Source: Thunnus maccoyii | Lineage: Eukaryota; Chordata; Actinopteri; Scombriformes; Scombridae | Assembly: GCF_910596095.1 (NCBI RefSeq) | Contig: NC_056540.1 | Span: 16,580,501 to 16,644,500 of the forward strand | Length of the DNA stretch: 64,000 bases | Direction of reading: 5' to 3' | Part shown: one piece after another, positions 10,744 to 22,542 of the stretch | Numbering within the stretch: position 1 is the first letter of the stretch | Layout of the letters: every line of letters begins with the position of its first letter | Notes under the pieces: generated by a model | Database searches by the model: none | Told to the model about the DNA's origin: nothing | Seen by the model: only the letters and a program-made list of their open reading frames with translations | Made by a program: the position numbers and the translations under genes

Positions 10744-13128
10744 ATGGGAGACAAAGGATTTTCAGCGCTTGGTACAATCTTCTGCTTTGCTTCCATTATT
10801 GTAACGCTGCACCTCGTTTATGGAGACCTGAGTTATTCTATTCCAGAAGAGATGAAACGCGACTCTGTTATTGGAAATATAGCCAAAGATCTGAGTCTCG
10901 ACCTGAGGACTTTATCTTCACGAAAGGCCCGTGTTGATTTTGAAGGGACTCGTAAACGGTACTGTGACATTAATCTGAATACCGGAGATTTGATCACATC
11001 GGGAAGAATTGACAGAGAAAGCCTTTGTAGCAAGAAACCTTCCTGCATTGTCAAAGTGGACCTGGTGTTAGAAAATCCTTTGGAACTTCATCGCATAACT
11101 CTTCACATTCAAGATGTAAATGATAACTCGCCGAAATTCAAGAAAAATTTGATTGAAATGGAAATATGGGAGTCAGCTGAAAAGGGTAACCGCTTCTCAA
11201 TCGAGGAGGCCCATGACGCAGATATAGGTCAAAATGCTGTTCAAAGGTACAACCTACAGCAGAACGACAACTTTATTCTCGCCGTTGACAGCAACAAGGT
11301 TGAACTCGTGCTGGAGAATAAACTTGATCGAGAAAAGCAAAAAGAGATAAATTTGCTTCTCACAGCTTTAGATGGTGGCTCTCCTCAGAGATCAGGAACT
11401 GTAGTCATACACGTCACTGTATTGGATGCTAATGATAACGCCCCAGTGTTTAGCCAGGCCGTTTATAAAGCCATTCTGCCGGAAAACTCTCCTCCAGATA
11501 CCACAGTGATTCGTGTCAGTGCTACTGACGCAGATGAAGGAGTGAATGGAGATGTGACATATGACTTTGGCCATGTGTCAGACGATGATGTAAATGTATT
11601 TTCTATTGACCCTACAACGGGAGAAATTAGAGTTACTGGTGTGATTGATTTTGAAGACAGTAGTTCTTTTGAAATGAGAGTGGAAGCTAAAGATGGTTTA
11701 GGGTTAACCTCATACGCCAAAGTTATAATAGATGTTACGGATGGAAATGACAATGCTCCAGTGATATATCTGAAATCACTGACTAACCCCATACCTGAGA
11801 ATGTGTCACCTGGTACAGAGGTGGGCATCATTAACGTGCAGGACAGAGACTCTGAGAACAACGGACAGGTCCGCTGCTCCATTCAGCAAGGCGCCCCCTT
11901 TAAGTTGGTTCCTTCTATTAAAAACTACTATTCTCTGGTGACTACAGGACAACTGGACCGTGAACTAGTGTCTGATTACAACATTACAATCACTGCCACT
12001 GACGAGGGCTCTCCACCTCTGTCCTCCTCTAAAACTGTTCAGTTTTCTGTAGCAGACATCAACGACAACCCACCTGTGTTTGAGGAACAGTCCTACAGCG
12101 CATATGTGACTGAAAATAACAAACCTGGCTCTACTCTATGTTCCGTTAGTGCTCGAGACCCCGACTGGAGACAAAACGGTACAGTGATTTATTCTCTGTT
12201 ACCCGGTGAGGTGAACGGAGCCCCGGTGTCCTCCTATGTATCTGTTAACGGAGACACGGGGGTGATCCACGCCGTCAGGTCGTTTGATTATGAACAGTTC
12301 AGGAGTTTTAAAGTCCACGTGATGGCCAGAGACAACGGTTCTCCTCCGCTCAGCAGCAACGTGACCGTCAGTGTGTTCATATCGGATGTGAATGACAACT
12401 CTCCTCAGATACTGTACCCCGCCCCGGAGGGCAACTCCTTCATGACCGAGCTGGTCCCCAAAGCTGCACACGGAGGCTCTCTGGTATCCAAAGTGATAGC
12501 GGTGGACGCGGACTCCGGACAGAACGCCTGGCTGTCCTATCATATAGTCAAATCCACTGATCCGGGACTTTTCAGTATTGGTCTCCACAGCGGAGAGATC
12601 AGGACACAGCGGGACATTTCTGAATCTGACAGCATGAAACAGAACCTCATTGTGGCAGTGAAAGATAACGGACAGCCCTCTCTCTCTGCCACCTGTTCCA
12701 TGTATTTACTTATTTCTGATAACTTGGCTGAGGTCCCAGAACTGAAGGATATTTCTTATGATGAGAAGAATTCCAAACTGACCTCTTATCTGATCATCGC
12801 GCTGGTGTCGGTGTCCACCTTTTTTCTAACATTCATTATCATCATCCTGGGTGTGAGGTTTTGTCGCAGGAGAAAGCCCAGACTGTTGTTTGATGGAGCA
12901 GTTGCCATCCCCAGCGCTTATCTCCCTCCTAATTACGCAGATGTTGACGGCACAGGAACTTTACGCAGCACTTATAATTATGACGCCTACTTGACAACAG
13001 GGTCTAGAACCAGTGACTTTAAGTTCGTGACATCTTACAATGACAACACTCTGCCTGCTGACCAGACTCTGAGGAAAAGCCCATCAGATTTTGCTGATCC
13101 GTTCGAAGATTTGGAGGCCTCTGTAGAG
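10744..13128 (+). CDS. pcdhg: protocadherin gamma-type variable exon E3
   Basis: It has 795 codons starting [15 protein letters not shown], with a signal peptide to residue 27 and EC1 loop CSKKPSC. EC2 and EC3 are close to E1 ([32 protein letters not shown]). The notable change is at the EC3-EC4 calcium linker: DGNDNAP replaces DVNDNAP. The calcium-binding Asp and Asn residues are kept, so function need not be lost. EC1 has [10 protein letters not shown] (Ser for Gly) and TSGRIDRES (Gly for Glu in the otherwise constant ERIDRES). The tail is [12 protein letters not shown] with donor GAG|GTAGGA. Its 3' flank matches that of E1, not its neighbour E2. Confidence 0.95.
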
Positions 13129-14190
13129 GTAGGAACCGTTCAAAACACTCTTTATTACAGATATCTTTTCTTGCGTCTTTGTTGAATTGTCCAATGTCTG
13201 TCTGGTTCTATTAGTTATCTGTGTTAACGAAATAGAAAAGTGGCTTATGGTTGTTGAAGTGAAATGTTTTATTAATGAAGGTGCGTTTTCGGTCCCATTG
13301 TCACTCTCTCTTTTGTAAAGTACGTCAGCAATTTTTTAAGTATTTTTGCCTGTTTATCTCCACGACCAATTCACTCACTATTTCATTTATACTTGTGAAA
13401 CGTGTCTTCTACTTTTGCTCTCGTGAAAACACGATGTTTACTTATTGTAGACTGGGTTATTTCAGGGGTCTTGTTTTATAAAGATAAACATTTACTTTGA
13501 CTTCTGACAAAGAATTGTTGATTATATCTACGTCTGTTGGTGTCAGTTGTAAAGTGTCCAAAATCGGACTAATTCGTTACTTGGTAAACTGCAAGCAAAT
13601 GTGACTATGGAATTGGGTCCAACAGTTATTTTTTAAGGGGAAAATGGTCTTCTGAAAGAATGTATAGTTATAAGGAAATTTTAAAAAGAAACTGCGGGTT
13701 TGAGAATAGCAAACATTTAATAGGATTTAACGGTTACTGCAGTCTATATAAACACTGACATCTTCGTTTGCTTTATTTTTGTGACTTATCAACAGGTGAA
13801 ACTCTCAAAGTAGCCAAAGGACAAATCTTAGACTAGCTTTAGTCAGTAGGGCAATGTAAAATTTCTCCTGTTTGTGCAGCCAGCCCCTCAATGTCTGATG
13901 GTATCTGTCCATGGTGCTGAAACACTTCTCCGGCACATGTGCAATTGTATGTCGCACTGTATATTTTTATTTTCCTTCAGTCATGTCTTACTAAAGCTAA
14001 AAAGCCTAAGGAGCTTTGCTCATTATTGATAATATTAAGAATAATATTAACAACAACAATAATGTAATTGCAAGTGTTGCTTTTTTAATCTTGGTGTGGA
14101 TATTTTATATCAGCGTCGGCAAATATTACCTAAGTGTGGTTTTGGACTCTGTTAAAGACATTTTCTTGCATACCGGTGTGAAAATAAAAA
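13129..14190 (+). other. spacer E3-E4
   Basis: It is the counterpart of spacer E1-E2 without the inverted-repeat insertion, so it shows the empty site (around 13530-13620). At 1.3 kb from donor to next ATG it is the second shortest of the array. It contains an AAT-rich run near 14030-14065 and one RE1 site. No gene is seen. Confidence 0.75.
13901..13921 (-). promoter_or_regulatory. RE1/NRSE site of E4
   Basis: It reads ctgtccatggtgctgaa, one mismatch to the best core, 499 bp before ATG, with cagcccctcaatg just upstream as at E2. Confidence 0.82.
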
Positions 14191-14220
14191 GCGACTCACG
14201 GCGTCGCTGTTGCCTGACAG
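14191..14220 (+). promoter_or_regulatory. CSE promoter element of E4
   Basis: The 30 bases are identical to the E2 element. The CGCT core is at 14205, 215 bp before ATG, followed by a CCACCCAC box. Confidence 0.9.
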
Positions 14221-14419
14221 AAAATATACACACAACACTCCACCCACGACTGCTGCATAAATTGCAATTGCAGTTTCTCTCGTGAATCGGTTAAACCCTT
14301 GATCATACTTCATCGTATACACTGGTGTGGAGTGTTAATTTATTGGCTCTTTTCGGATATATTTGTTGTTTCGCACTGGACGGTGAATTTAACAAGCTGA
14401 GGAAACGCTTTGTGTCAGG

Positions 14420-16804
14420 ATGGGAGACAAAGGATTTTCAGTGCTTCGTACAATCTTCTGCTTTGTTTCCTTCTATGTAACGCTGCACCTCGTTTATGGA
14501 GACCTGAGTTACTCTATTCCAGAAGAGATGAAACGTGATTCTGTTATTGGAAATATAGCCAAAGATCTTGTTCTCGATCTGAGGACTTTATCTTCACGAA
14601 AGGTCCGTGTTGATTTTGAAGGGACTCGTAAACGGTACTGTGACATCAATCTGAATACCGGAGATTTGATCACATCGGAAAGAATTGATAGAGAAAGCCT
14701 TTGCAGCAAGAAACCTTCCTGTGTTGTAAAAGTGGACCTGGTGTTAGAAAATCCTTTGGAGCTTCATCGCGTAACTCTTCATATTCAAGATGTAAACGAC
14801 AACTCGCCAAAATTTCGAGAAAATTTGATTGAAATGGAAATAACAGAATCAGCTGAAAAGGGTAACCGCTTCTCTATCGAGGAGGCACATGACGCAGATG
14901 TAGGTCAAAATGCTGTTCAAAGGTACAACTTAGAAAAGAACGACCATTTTATCCTATCAGTTGACAGCAACAAGGTTGAGCTCGTACTGGAAAACAAACT
15001 TGATCGAGAGAAACAAAAAGAGATTAATTTGCTTCTCACAGCTTTAGATGGTGGGTCTCCTCAGAGATCGGGTACAGTAGTCATACACGTCACTGTACTG
15101 GATGCTAATGATAACGCCCCAGTGTTTAGCCAGGCCGTTTATAAAGCCAGTCTGCCTGAAAACTCTCCTCCAGATACCACAGTAATTAATGTCAGTGCTA
15201 CTGACGCAGATGAAGGAGTGAATGGAGATGTGACATATCACTTTGGCCACGTATCTGATAACGATGTAAATATTTTCTCAATTGATCCTAAAACGGGAAC
15301 AATTAGAGTAACTGACGTGATTGATTTTGAAGACAGTAGTTCTTTCGAAATGAGAGTACAAGCTAAAGATGGTTTAGGGCTAACCTCATACGCCAAAGTT
15401 ATAATAGATGTTATGGATGTAAATGACAATGCTCCAGTGATATATCTGAAATCACTGTCTAATCCCATACCTGAGAATGTGTCACCTGGTACAGAAGTGG
15501 GCATCATTAACGTACAGGACAGAGACTCTGAGAATAACGGACAGGTCCGCTGCTCCATTCAGCAAAATGTCCCTTTTAAGTTGGTTCCTTCTATTAAAAA
15601 CTACTATTCTCTGGTGACTACAGGACAACTGGACCGTGAACTAGTGTCTGATTACAACATTACAATCACTGCCACTGACGAGGGCTCTCCACCTCTGTCC
15701 TCCTCTAAAACTGTTCAGTTATCTGTAGCCGACATCAACGACAACCCACCTGTGTTTGAGGAACAGTCCTACAGCGCATATGTGACTGAAAATAACAAAC
15801 CTGGCTCCACTTTATGTTCCGTTAGTGCTCGAGACCCCGACTGGAGACAAAACGGTACAGTGATTTATTCTCTGTTACCTGGTGAGGTGAACGGAGCCCC
15901 GGTGTCCTCCTATGTATCTGTTAACGGGGACACGGGGGTGATCCACGCTGTGAGGTCGTTTGATTATGAACAGTTCAGGAGTTTTAAAGTCCACGTGATG
16001 GCCAGAGACAACGGTTCTCCTCCGCTCAGCAGCAACGTGACCGTCGGTTTGTTCATATCGGATGTGAATGACAACTCTCCTCAGATACTGTACCCCGCCC
16101 CGGAGGGCAACTCCTTCATGACCGAGCTGGTCCCCAAAGCTGCACACGGAGGCTCTCTGGTATCCAAAGTGATAGCGGTGGACGCGGACTCCGGCCAGAA
16201 CGCCTGGCTGTCTTATCATATAGTCAAATCCACTGATCCGGGACTTTTCAGTATTGGTCTCCACAGCGGAGAGATCAGGACACAGCGGGACATTTCTGAA
16301 TCTGACAGCATGAAACAGAACCTTATTGTGGCAGTGAAAGATAACGGACAGCCCTCTCTCTCTGCCACCTGTTCCATGTATTTACTTATTTCTGATAACT
16401 TGGCTGAGGTCCCAGAACTGAAGGATATTTCTTATGATGAGAAGAATTCCAAACTGACCTCTTATCTGATCATCGCGCTGGTGTCAGTTTCCACCTTTTT
16501 TCTGACTTTCATTATCATCATCCTGGGTGTGAGGTTTTGTCGCAGGAGAAAGCCCAGACTGTTGTTTGATGGAGCGGTTGCCATCCCCAGCGCTTATCTC
16601 CCTCCTAATTACGCAGATGTTGACGGCACAGGAACTTTACGCAGCACTTATAATTATGACGCCTACTTGACAACAGGATCTAGAACCAGTGACTTTAAGT
16701 TCGTGACATCTTACAATGACAACACTCTGCCTGCTGACCAGACTCTGAGGAAAAGTCCATCAGACTTTGTTGATCCCTTTGAAGATTTGAATGCGTCTGT
16801 AGAG
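14420..16804 (+). CDS. pcdhg: protocadherin gamma-type variable exon E4
   Basis: It has 795 codons starting [15 protein letters not shown] with EC1 loop CSKKPSC. EC2 carries the alternative [15 protein letters not shown] segment (shared with E5 and E6) rather than [14 protein letters not shown]3 reads [19 protein letters not shown]5 has SARDPDW (as E2 and E3), and the last EC5 strand has VGLFISDVN where the others have VSVFISDVN. The tail is [12 protein letters not shown], changed from [12 protein letters not shown], with donor GAG|GTAGGA. The read-through stop is at 16838-16840. Its 3' flank is nearly the same as that of E2, consistent with duplication of a two-exon unit. Confidence 0.95.
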
Positions 16805-18168
16805 GTAGGAGCCATTCAATTCCTCATCACGACTTACTAATTTTCTGCTTGTTTGTTGAACTGTCAAATGTCTGTCTGGCTGCGACAATTTATTGTGTCC
16901 GAATTTTTAAAGTATCGTTTGGTTGTTGAAGATAAATTCGTTGTTTATTAGGAAAAATTGATATCTCTTCTCATTATCTACTTGTAAATTACGCCCGCAA
17001 ATGTTAAGCTTTTTCTTCTTTCCTCTGAGACATGGACCTGTTCATAGCGTTGTATATGTGAAACATGTATTTTTCACTTTTTATTGTTGTCAATACACTC
17101 TTCTTATCTTTTTTGATAAGTTCACTTTGGTGGTCTAGTTTCAGGAGGACACATATTCATTATGACTACTGATAAACACTCTTCACGTCTAATCGATTAA
17201 GTTCAGAAAGCTGTCAGTTAATGACTATGACTTCAATCAATCGTGATCCAAAGTATGCTTCAACCAGAGGTTTTCAAGCAGAAAGCATAGGCATTATGAA
17301 GGAATGTTTGGTGAAAGGACATTTTACCCAGAATCTGCGTTCAAGGGAATCGACATTAATAATAAAACCGAGCTGTGCGCTCCTTCAAAAATATTTCACT
17401 TCCTGTTTTTTGATCTATTTTGTCCTTTTATCAGTAAGTCTCATTAAATGGTTGAAACAATACAGCTCGTAGTTCTCATTTCGTTTAAGAATGGGAGACA
17501 AAGCTTTTTAGGTCTAAAATGAATAATACTTGACTTTGGTTAAACTGTCTAACTCACAGTAGACTAGTCTAAGGACAAAAGGAGGACTAGTTTAAGTGAG
17601 TATAACAGTGTGACACAAGTCTTTGTGCAACCAGCCCTCGATATTTGAAGGTATCGGTCCTTGGTGCTGAAACAAGCATAACTGGCTATGCTGTATCTTA
17701 TTTCCCTTTCGTCATGTTTTCTGAATTTGAATAGGCTTCATGGCATTTGTTGTACCACTACTAATATCGATTGAAAATGCCACACATCTACTTGTCTATT
17801 GACATTTGTGTATCGTGACATGAGGTTACGTCCTTCATTCAATAGTGAGCTGATGTATCTGTCAATGGTTCTGAGCTTTCATCTCTGTTGAACTGCAGTG
17901 ATAATTCTTGATCTTATCTTGTTCAGAACAAATTATTTTGTTCTTTTTGGATGATTACATGTTCTCTTTGTGTGATAGAACAGTATAACATCAGAGAAAA
18001 CCTGCACTCGTCATATTTAATCAGCTCCGCTATTTTTCTCTCAGCCTTATCAATTGCAAAGTAGTATATTTCAACACGTAGTGCGCACGAAGGTCAGTAA
18101 ATATTACCTTAATGTGGTTTTAGAGTTTGTGCATAACATTTTCTTGCATAGCAGTGTGAAAATAAAAA
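16805..18168 (+). other. spacer E4-E5
   Basis: It is close to spacer E2-E3 throughout. It holds one RE1 site and a decayed second copy near 17851-17874 (ctgtcaatggttctgag). The ORF at 17221-17472 has no recognisable features and is not conserved in the sister spacers. Confidence 0.75.
17651..17671 (-). promoter_or_regulatory. RE1/NRSE site of E5
   Basis: It reads cggtccttggtgctgaa, with two mismatches in the core, 727 bp before ATG, after gtgcaaccagccctcgatat. Confidence 0.65.
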
Positions 18169-18198
18169 GCGACTCACGGCGTCGCTGTTGGCTGACAG
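18169..18198 (+). promoter_or_regulatory. CSE promoter element of E5
   Basis: It is identical to the E3 element over 30 bases. The CGCT core is at 18183, 215 bp before ATG, with a CCACCCACT box about 35 bp further on. Confidence 0.9.
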
Positions 18199-18397
18199 AA
18201 AATATACACCCACCACTCCACCCACTACTGCTGCATAAATATCAGTCGCAGTTTTTCTCGAGAATCCATTAAACCCATGATTATATTTCATCGTATACGC
18301 TGGTGTGGAGTGTTCATAAATTGACACTTTTTGGATATATTTAATGCTTCACACTGGACAGTAGCTTGTACAAGTTGAGGAGGCGTGCTGTGTCAGG

Positions 18398-20782
18398 ATG
18401 GGAGACAAAGGATTTTCAGTGCTTCGTACAATCTTGTGCTTTGTTTCCTTCTATGTAACGCTGCACGTCGTTTATGGAGACCTGAGTTACTCTATTCCAG
18501 AGGAGATGAAACGTGATTCTGTTATTGGAAATATAGCCAAAGATCTCGGTCTCGACCTGAGGACTTTATCTTCACGAAAGGCCCGAGTTGATTTTGAAGG
18601 GACTCGTAAACGGTACTGTGACATTAATCTGAATACCGGAGATTTGATCACATCGGAAAGAATTGATAGAGAAAGCCTTTGCAGCAAGAAACCTTCCTGT
18701 GTTGTAAAAGTGGACCTGGTGCTAGAAAATCCTTTGGAGCTCCATCGTATAACTCTTCATATCCAAGATGTAAACGACAACTCGCCAAAATTCAAGAAAA
18801 ATTTAATTGAAATGGAAATAAGCGAATCAGCTGAAAAGCGTAACCGCTTCTCTATCGAGGAGGCCCACGACGCAGATATAGGTCAAAATGCTGTTCAAAG
18901 ATACAACTTAGAAAAGAACGACCATTTTATCCTATCAGTTGACAGCAACAAGGTTGAGCTCGTACTGGAAAACAAACTTGATCGAGAAAAGCAAAAAGAG
19001 ATTAATTTGCTTCTCACAGCTTTAGATGGTGGCTCTCCCCAGAGATCGGGTACAGTAGTCATACACGTCACTGTACTGGATGCTAATGATAACGCCCCAG
19101 TGTTTAGCCAGGCCGTTTATAAAGCCAGTCTGCCTGAAAACTCTCCTCCAGGTACCACAGTAATTAATGTCAGTGCTACTGACGCAGATGAAGGAGTGAA
19201 TGGAGATGTGACATATGACTTTGGCCATGTGTCAGATGATGATGTAAACATATTTTCTATCGATCCTACAACGGGAGAAATTAGAGTAACTGGTATGATT
19301 GATTTTGAAGACAGTAGTCCCTTTGAAATGAGAGTGGAAGCTAAAGATGGTTTAGGGCTAACCTCGTACGCCAAAGTTATAATAGATGTTACGGATGTAA
19401 ATGACAATGCTCCAGTGATATATCTGAAATCACTGTCTAACCCCATACCAGAGAATGTGTTACCTGGTACAGAGGTGGGCATCATTAACGTACAGGACAG
19501 AGACTCTGAGAATAACGGACAGGTCCGCTGCTCCATTCAGCAAGGCGCCCCATTTAAATTGGTTCCTTCTATTAAAAACTACTATTCTCTGGTGACTACA
19601 GGACAACTGGACCGTGAACTAGTGTCTGATTACAACATTACAATCACTGCCACTGATGAGGGCTCTCCACCTCTGTCCTCCTCTAAAACTGTTCAGTTAA
19701 CTGTTGCAGACATCAACGACAATCCACCTGTGTTTGAGGAACAGTCCTACAGCGCATATGTGACTGAAAATAACAAACCTGGCTCCACTTTATGTTCCGT
19801 TACTGCTTGGGACCCCGACTGGAGACAAAACGGTACAGTTATTTATTCTCTGTTACCTGGTGAGGTGAACGGAGCCCCGGTGTCCTCCTATGTATCTGTT
19901 AACGGAGACACGGGGGTGATCCACGCCGTGAGGTCGTTTGATTATGAACAGTTCAGGAGTTTTAAAGTCCACGTCATGGCCAGAGACAACGGTTCTCCTC
20001 CGCTCAGCAGCAACGTGACAATCAGTGTGTTCATATCGGATGTGAATGACAACTCTCCTCAGATACTGTACCCCGCCCCGGAGGGCAACTCCTTCATGAC
20101 CGAACTGGTCCCCAAAGCTGCACACGGAGGTTCTCTGGTATCCAAAGTGATAGCGGTGGACGCGGACTCCGGACAGAACGCCTGGCTGTCGTATCATATA
20201 GTCAAATCCACTGATCCGGGACTTTTCAGTATTGGTCTCCACAGCGGAGAGATCAGGACACAGCGGGACATTTCTGAATCTGACAGCATGAAACAGAACC
20301 TCATTGTGGCAGTGAAAGATAACGGACAACCCTCTCTCTCTGCCACCTGTTCCATGTATTTACTTATTTCTGATAACTTGGCTGAGGTCCCAGAACTGAA
20401 GGATATTTCTTATGATGAGAAGAATTCCAAACTGACCTCTTATCTGATTATCGCGCTGGTGTCCGTTTCCACCTTTTTTCTGACCTTCATTATCATTATC
20501 CTGGGTGTGAGGTTTTGTCGCAGGAGAAAGCCCAGACTGTTATTTGATGGAGCAGTTGCCATCCCCAGCGCTTATCTCCCTCCTAATTACGCAGATGTTG
20601 ACGGCACAGGGACTTTACGCAGCACTTACAATTATGACGCCTACTTGACAACAGGATCCAGAACCAGTGACTTTAAGTTCGTGACATCTTACAATGACAA
20701 CACTCTGCCTGCTGACCAGACTCTGAGGAAAAGTCCGTCAGACTTTGCTGATCCGTTCGAAGATTTGGAGGCATCTGTGGAG
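18398..20782 (+). CDS. pcdhg: protocadherin gamma-type variable exon E5
   Basis: It has 795 codons starting [15 protein letters not shown] with EC1 loop CSKKPSC. EC2 has the [12 protein letters not shown] segment. EC1 is almost the same as that of E3 and E4. Changes seen only here are [12 protein letters not shown] in EC2 (Arg for Gly) and ENVLPGTEV at the start of EC4 (Leu for Ser). EC5 has AWDPDW, an Arg-to-Trp change shared only with the next exon E6, which suggests conversion between neighbours. The tail is [12 protein letters not shown] with donor GAG|GTAGGA. An in-frame stop follows three codons after the donor. Confidence 0.95.
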
Positions 20783-21657
20783 GTAGGAGCTACTTAACCA
20801 AGTCCACTGGTTACAGTTGATGAATGTTGGCGTTTGTTAAGTACTTTTATGCCGTTCTGACAGAAAACTGCTTGTCTTTCAACTTAAAGAACGATGTCCT
20901 CTTTTTCGCTAAGTGAAATGTTTGCTTCATGACAGGAACACTTTTTTTCTCTTGTCACCATCAACCGTGTAAATCACGTTAGTTAATCTTCCAACATTTC
21001 TACATGCCAACCACAACTATGGAACTCATCACTGTATTTGTTAAAACACTCGTGTCTTTTCTTCAGTGTTCGTGTCACCACGTGGTGGTAATGTTTCTTT
21101 GGTGGATTTATTTCGATGGTTGCCTTTCACAAAGATCAAGGTTCACCATGACGTCCGACAAAGAGTTTGTCTTCATATATAAATCTAAGTATTTTGGTTT
21201 CAGAAAGTTGTCTTTTGTTGATTATCTAAAGCTGGACTAATTCGATGTTTATCAAATACAAGTATATGTGACCAAGAATATTCTTCAACCAGCTGTTTTC
21301 TGGCAGAAAATTGTGGCCTTTTAAAGGAAGATTTAGGTAAGAGAACAGTTTACTGGGGAAGTGCAGCTGTGAGAGAAGCCGTTACTGCAGCCTCTCAAAT
21401 TTCGTAACTTGCTCGCTTGCGCTACTGTTTTTTCTAGTAGTTTCAGCAATTGTCATTTACTCACTGAAACACTGCAGCTTGTAGTTCTGATGTAACTGAA
21501 GGCTGTGTGGCTAATTTTTGTAGATCTAAAATCATCCATTTATTTTTAATGGTCTCGCTCACATTCGACGTGTCTAAAAACAAGTCTGACCATCTGAAGT
21601 AAATGGAGCAAATGAACATGAATTATGTCTATACAACCAGCCCCTCAGTATCCTTAA

Positions 21658-21678
21658 GTGTCTGTCCGTGGTGCTGAA
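21658..21678 (-). promoter_or_regulatory. RE1/NRSE site, distal site of E6
   Basis: It has a perfect ctgtccgtggtgctgaa core, 865 bp before ATG, after caaccagcccctcagtatcc. Confidence 0.85.
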
Positions 21679-21791
21679 ACACATCTCAGGCACAAATGCA
21701 ACTGCAGATACTGTACCTTTTTTCCTTTTAGCAGTGTTGGAATTTGAATAGGCGTAATTATATTTTTGTACTACCACTACTTCTACAACAA

Positions 21792-21866
21792 CTAATAATA
21801 ATAATAACAATAATAATAATTATAATATTGATAACAATAATATTATTAATAATAGCAATAATAATA
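21792..21866. repeat. AAT-rich simple repeat
   Basis: Imperfect taataa units interrupted by caa and att, between the two RE1 sites of spacer E5-E6. Confidence 0.85.
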
Positions 21867-21890
21867 TATTGATAAAACAATCGCCACAAA

Positions 21891-21902
21891 CACACACACA
21901 CG

Positions 21903-21933
<31 letters not shown>
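21891..21933. repeat. (CA)n microsatellite
   Basis: About 20 CA units with one interruption (cgaa) near 21901. Confidence 0.95.
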
Positions 21934-21935
<2 letters not shown>

Positions 21936-21993
21936 ATATCAACATTGATGTATAGTGACATAAATGAAAATCACGTCCTTTATTCAGTAATGA

Positions 21994-22014
21994 GTTGCTG
22001 TCCATGGTGCTGAA
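21994..22014 (-). promoter_or_regulatory. RE1/NRSE site, proximal site of E6
   Basis: It reads ctgtccatggtgctgaa, 529 bp before ATG and 336 bp after the distal site. It is preceded by ttattcagtaatgag, as at the proximal sites of the sister spacers. Confidence 0.82.
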
Positions 22015-22314
22015 CCTTGGGTGTTTGAGGAGCTGTAGCCATAAGTCTTGGTCTTATCTAGTCTAGAAATAATTATGAAGTGATTACTATGGATATTTTA
22101 TGTTGTTCTATTTGAATGGTAGAATAGTGTAGCATCAGTAAATTCATGAAAGAGTTATATTGATTCAGCTTTTTGTCATTTTTCTCTGAGTCTTATCCAT
22201 TGCATTCTAGCTTTTTTCGACACAGAGCACAGTCCATATGAACACGACTGCATATTACTTTAACTTAGTTTAAGACTTTGTGGAGACAATGCACTGCCAA
22301 TGTCTATCTAAGTA

Positions 22315-22344
22315 GCGACTCATGGCGTCGCTGTTGCCTAACAG
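22315..22344 (+). promoter_or_regulatory. CSE promoter element of E6
   Basis: It reads gcgactcatggcgtcgctgt and continues tgcctaacag. The CGCT core is at 22329, 214 bp before ATG. The CCACCCACT box follows. Confidence 0.9.
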
Positions 22345-22542
22345 AAAACATACACACACCACTCCACCCACTATACTGCATTGATATCAGTCGACGCTTT
22401 TTCCGAGAATCGGTTAAACCCCCAGATATATTTCATCATGTATACCGCTGTGAAGTGCTGATCTATTAACACTTTTTGGACATATTGGATGTTTCGCACT
22501 GGACAGTAATTTGTTCAAGCTGAGAACGCGTTTTGTGTCAGG

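Larger units (their letters stand above)
20783..22314 (+). other. spacer E5-E6
   Basis: This spacer is diverged from both other spacer families but still alignable in patches (tgtcttttcttc, tccgacaaagag, catatataaatct). It keeps two good RE1 sites, an AAT-rich tract and a (CA)n tract. No gene is seen. Confidence 0.7.
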
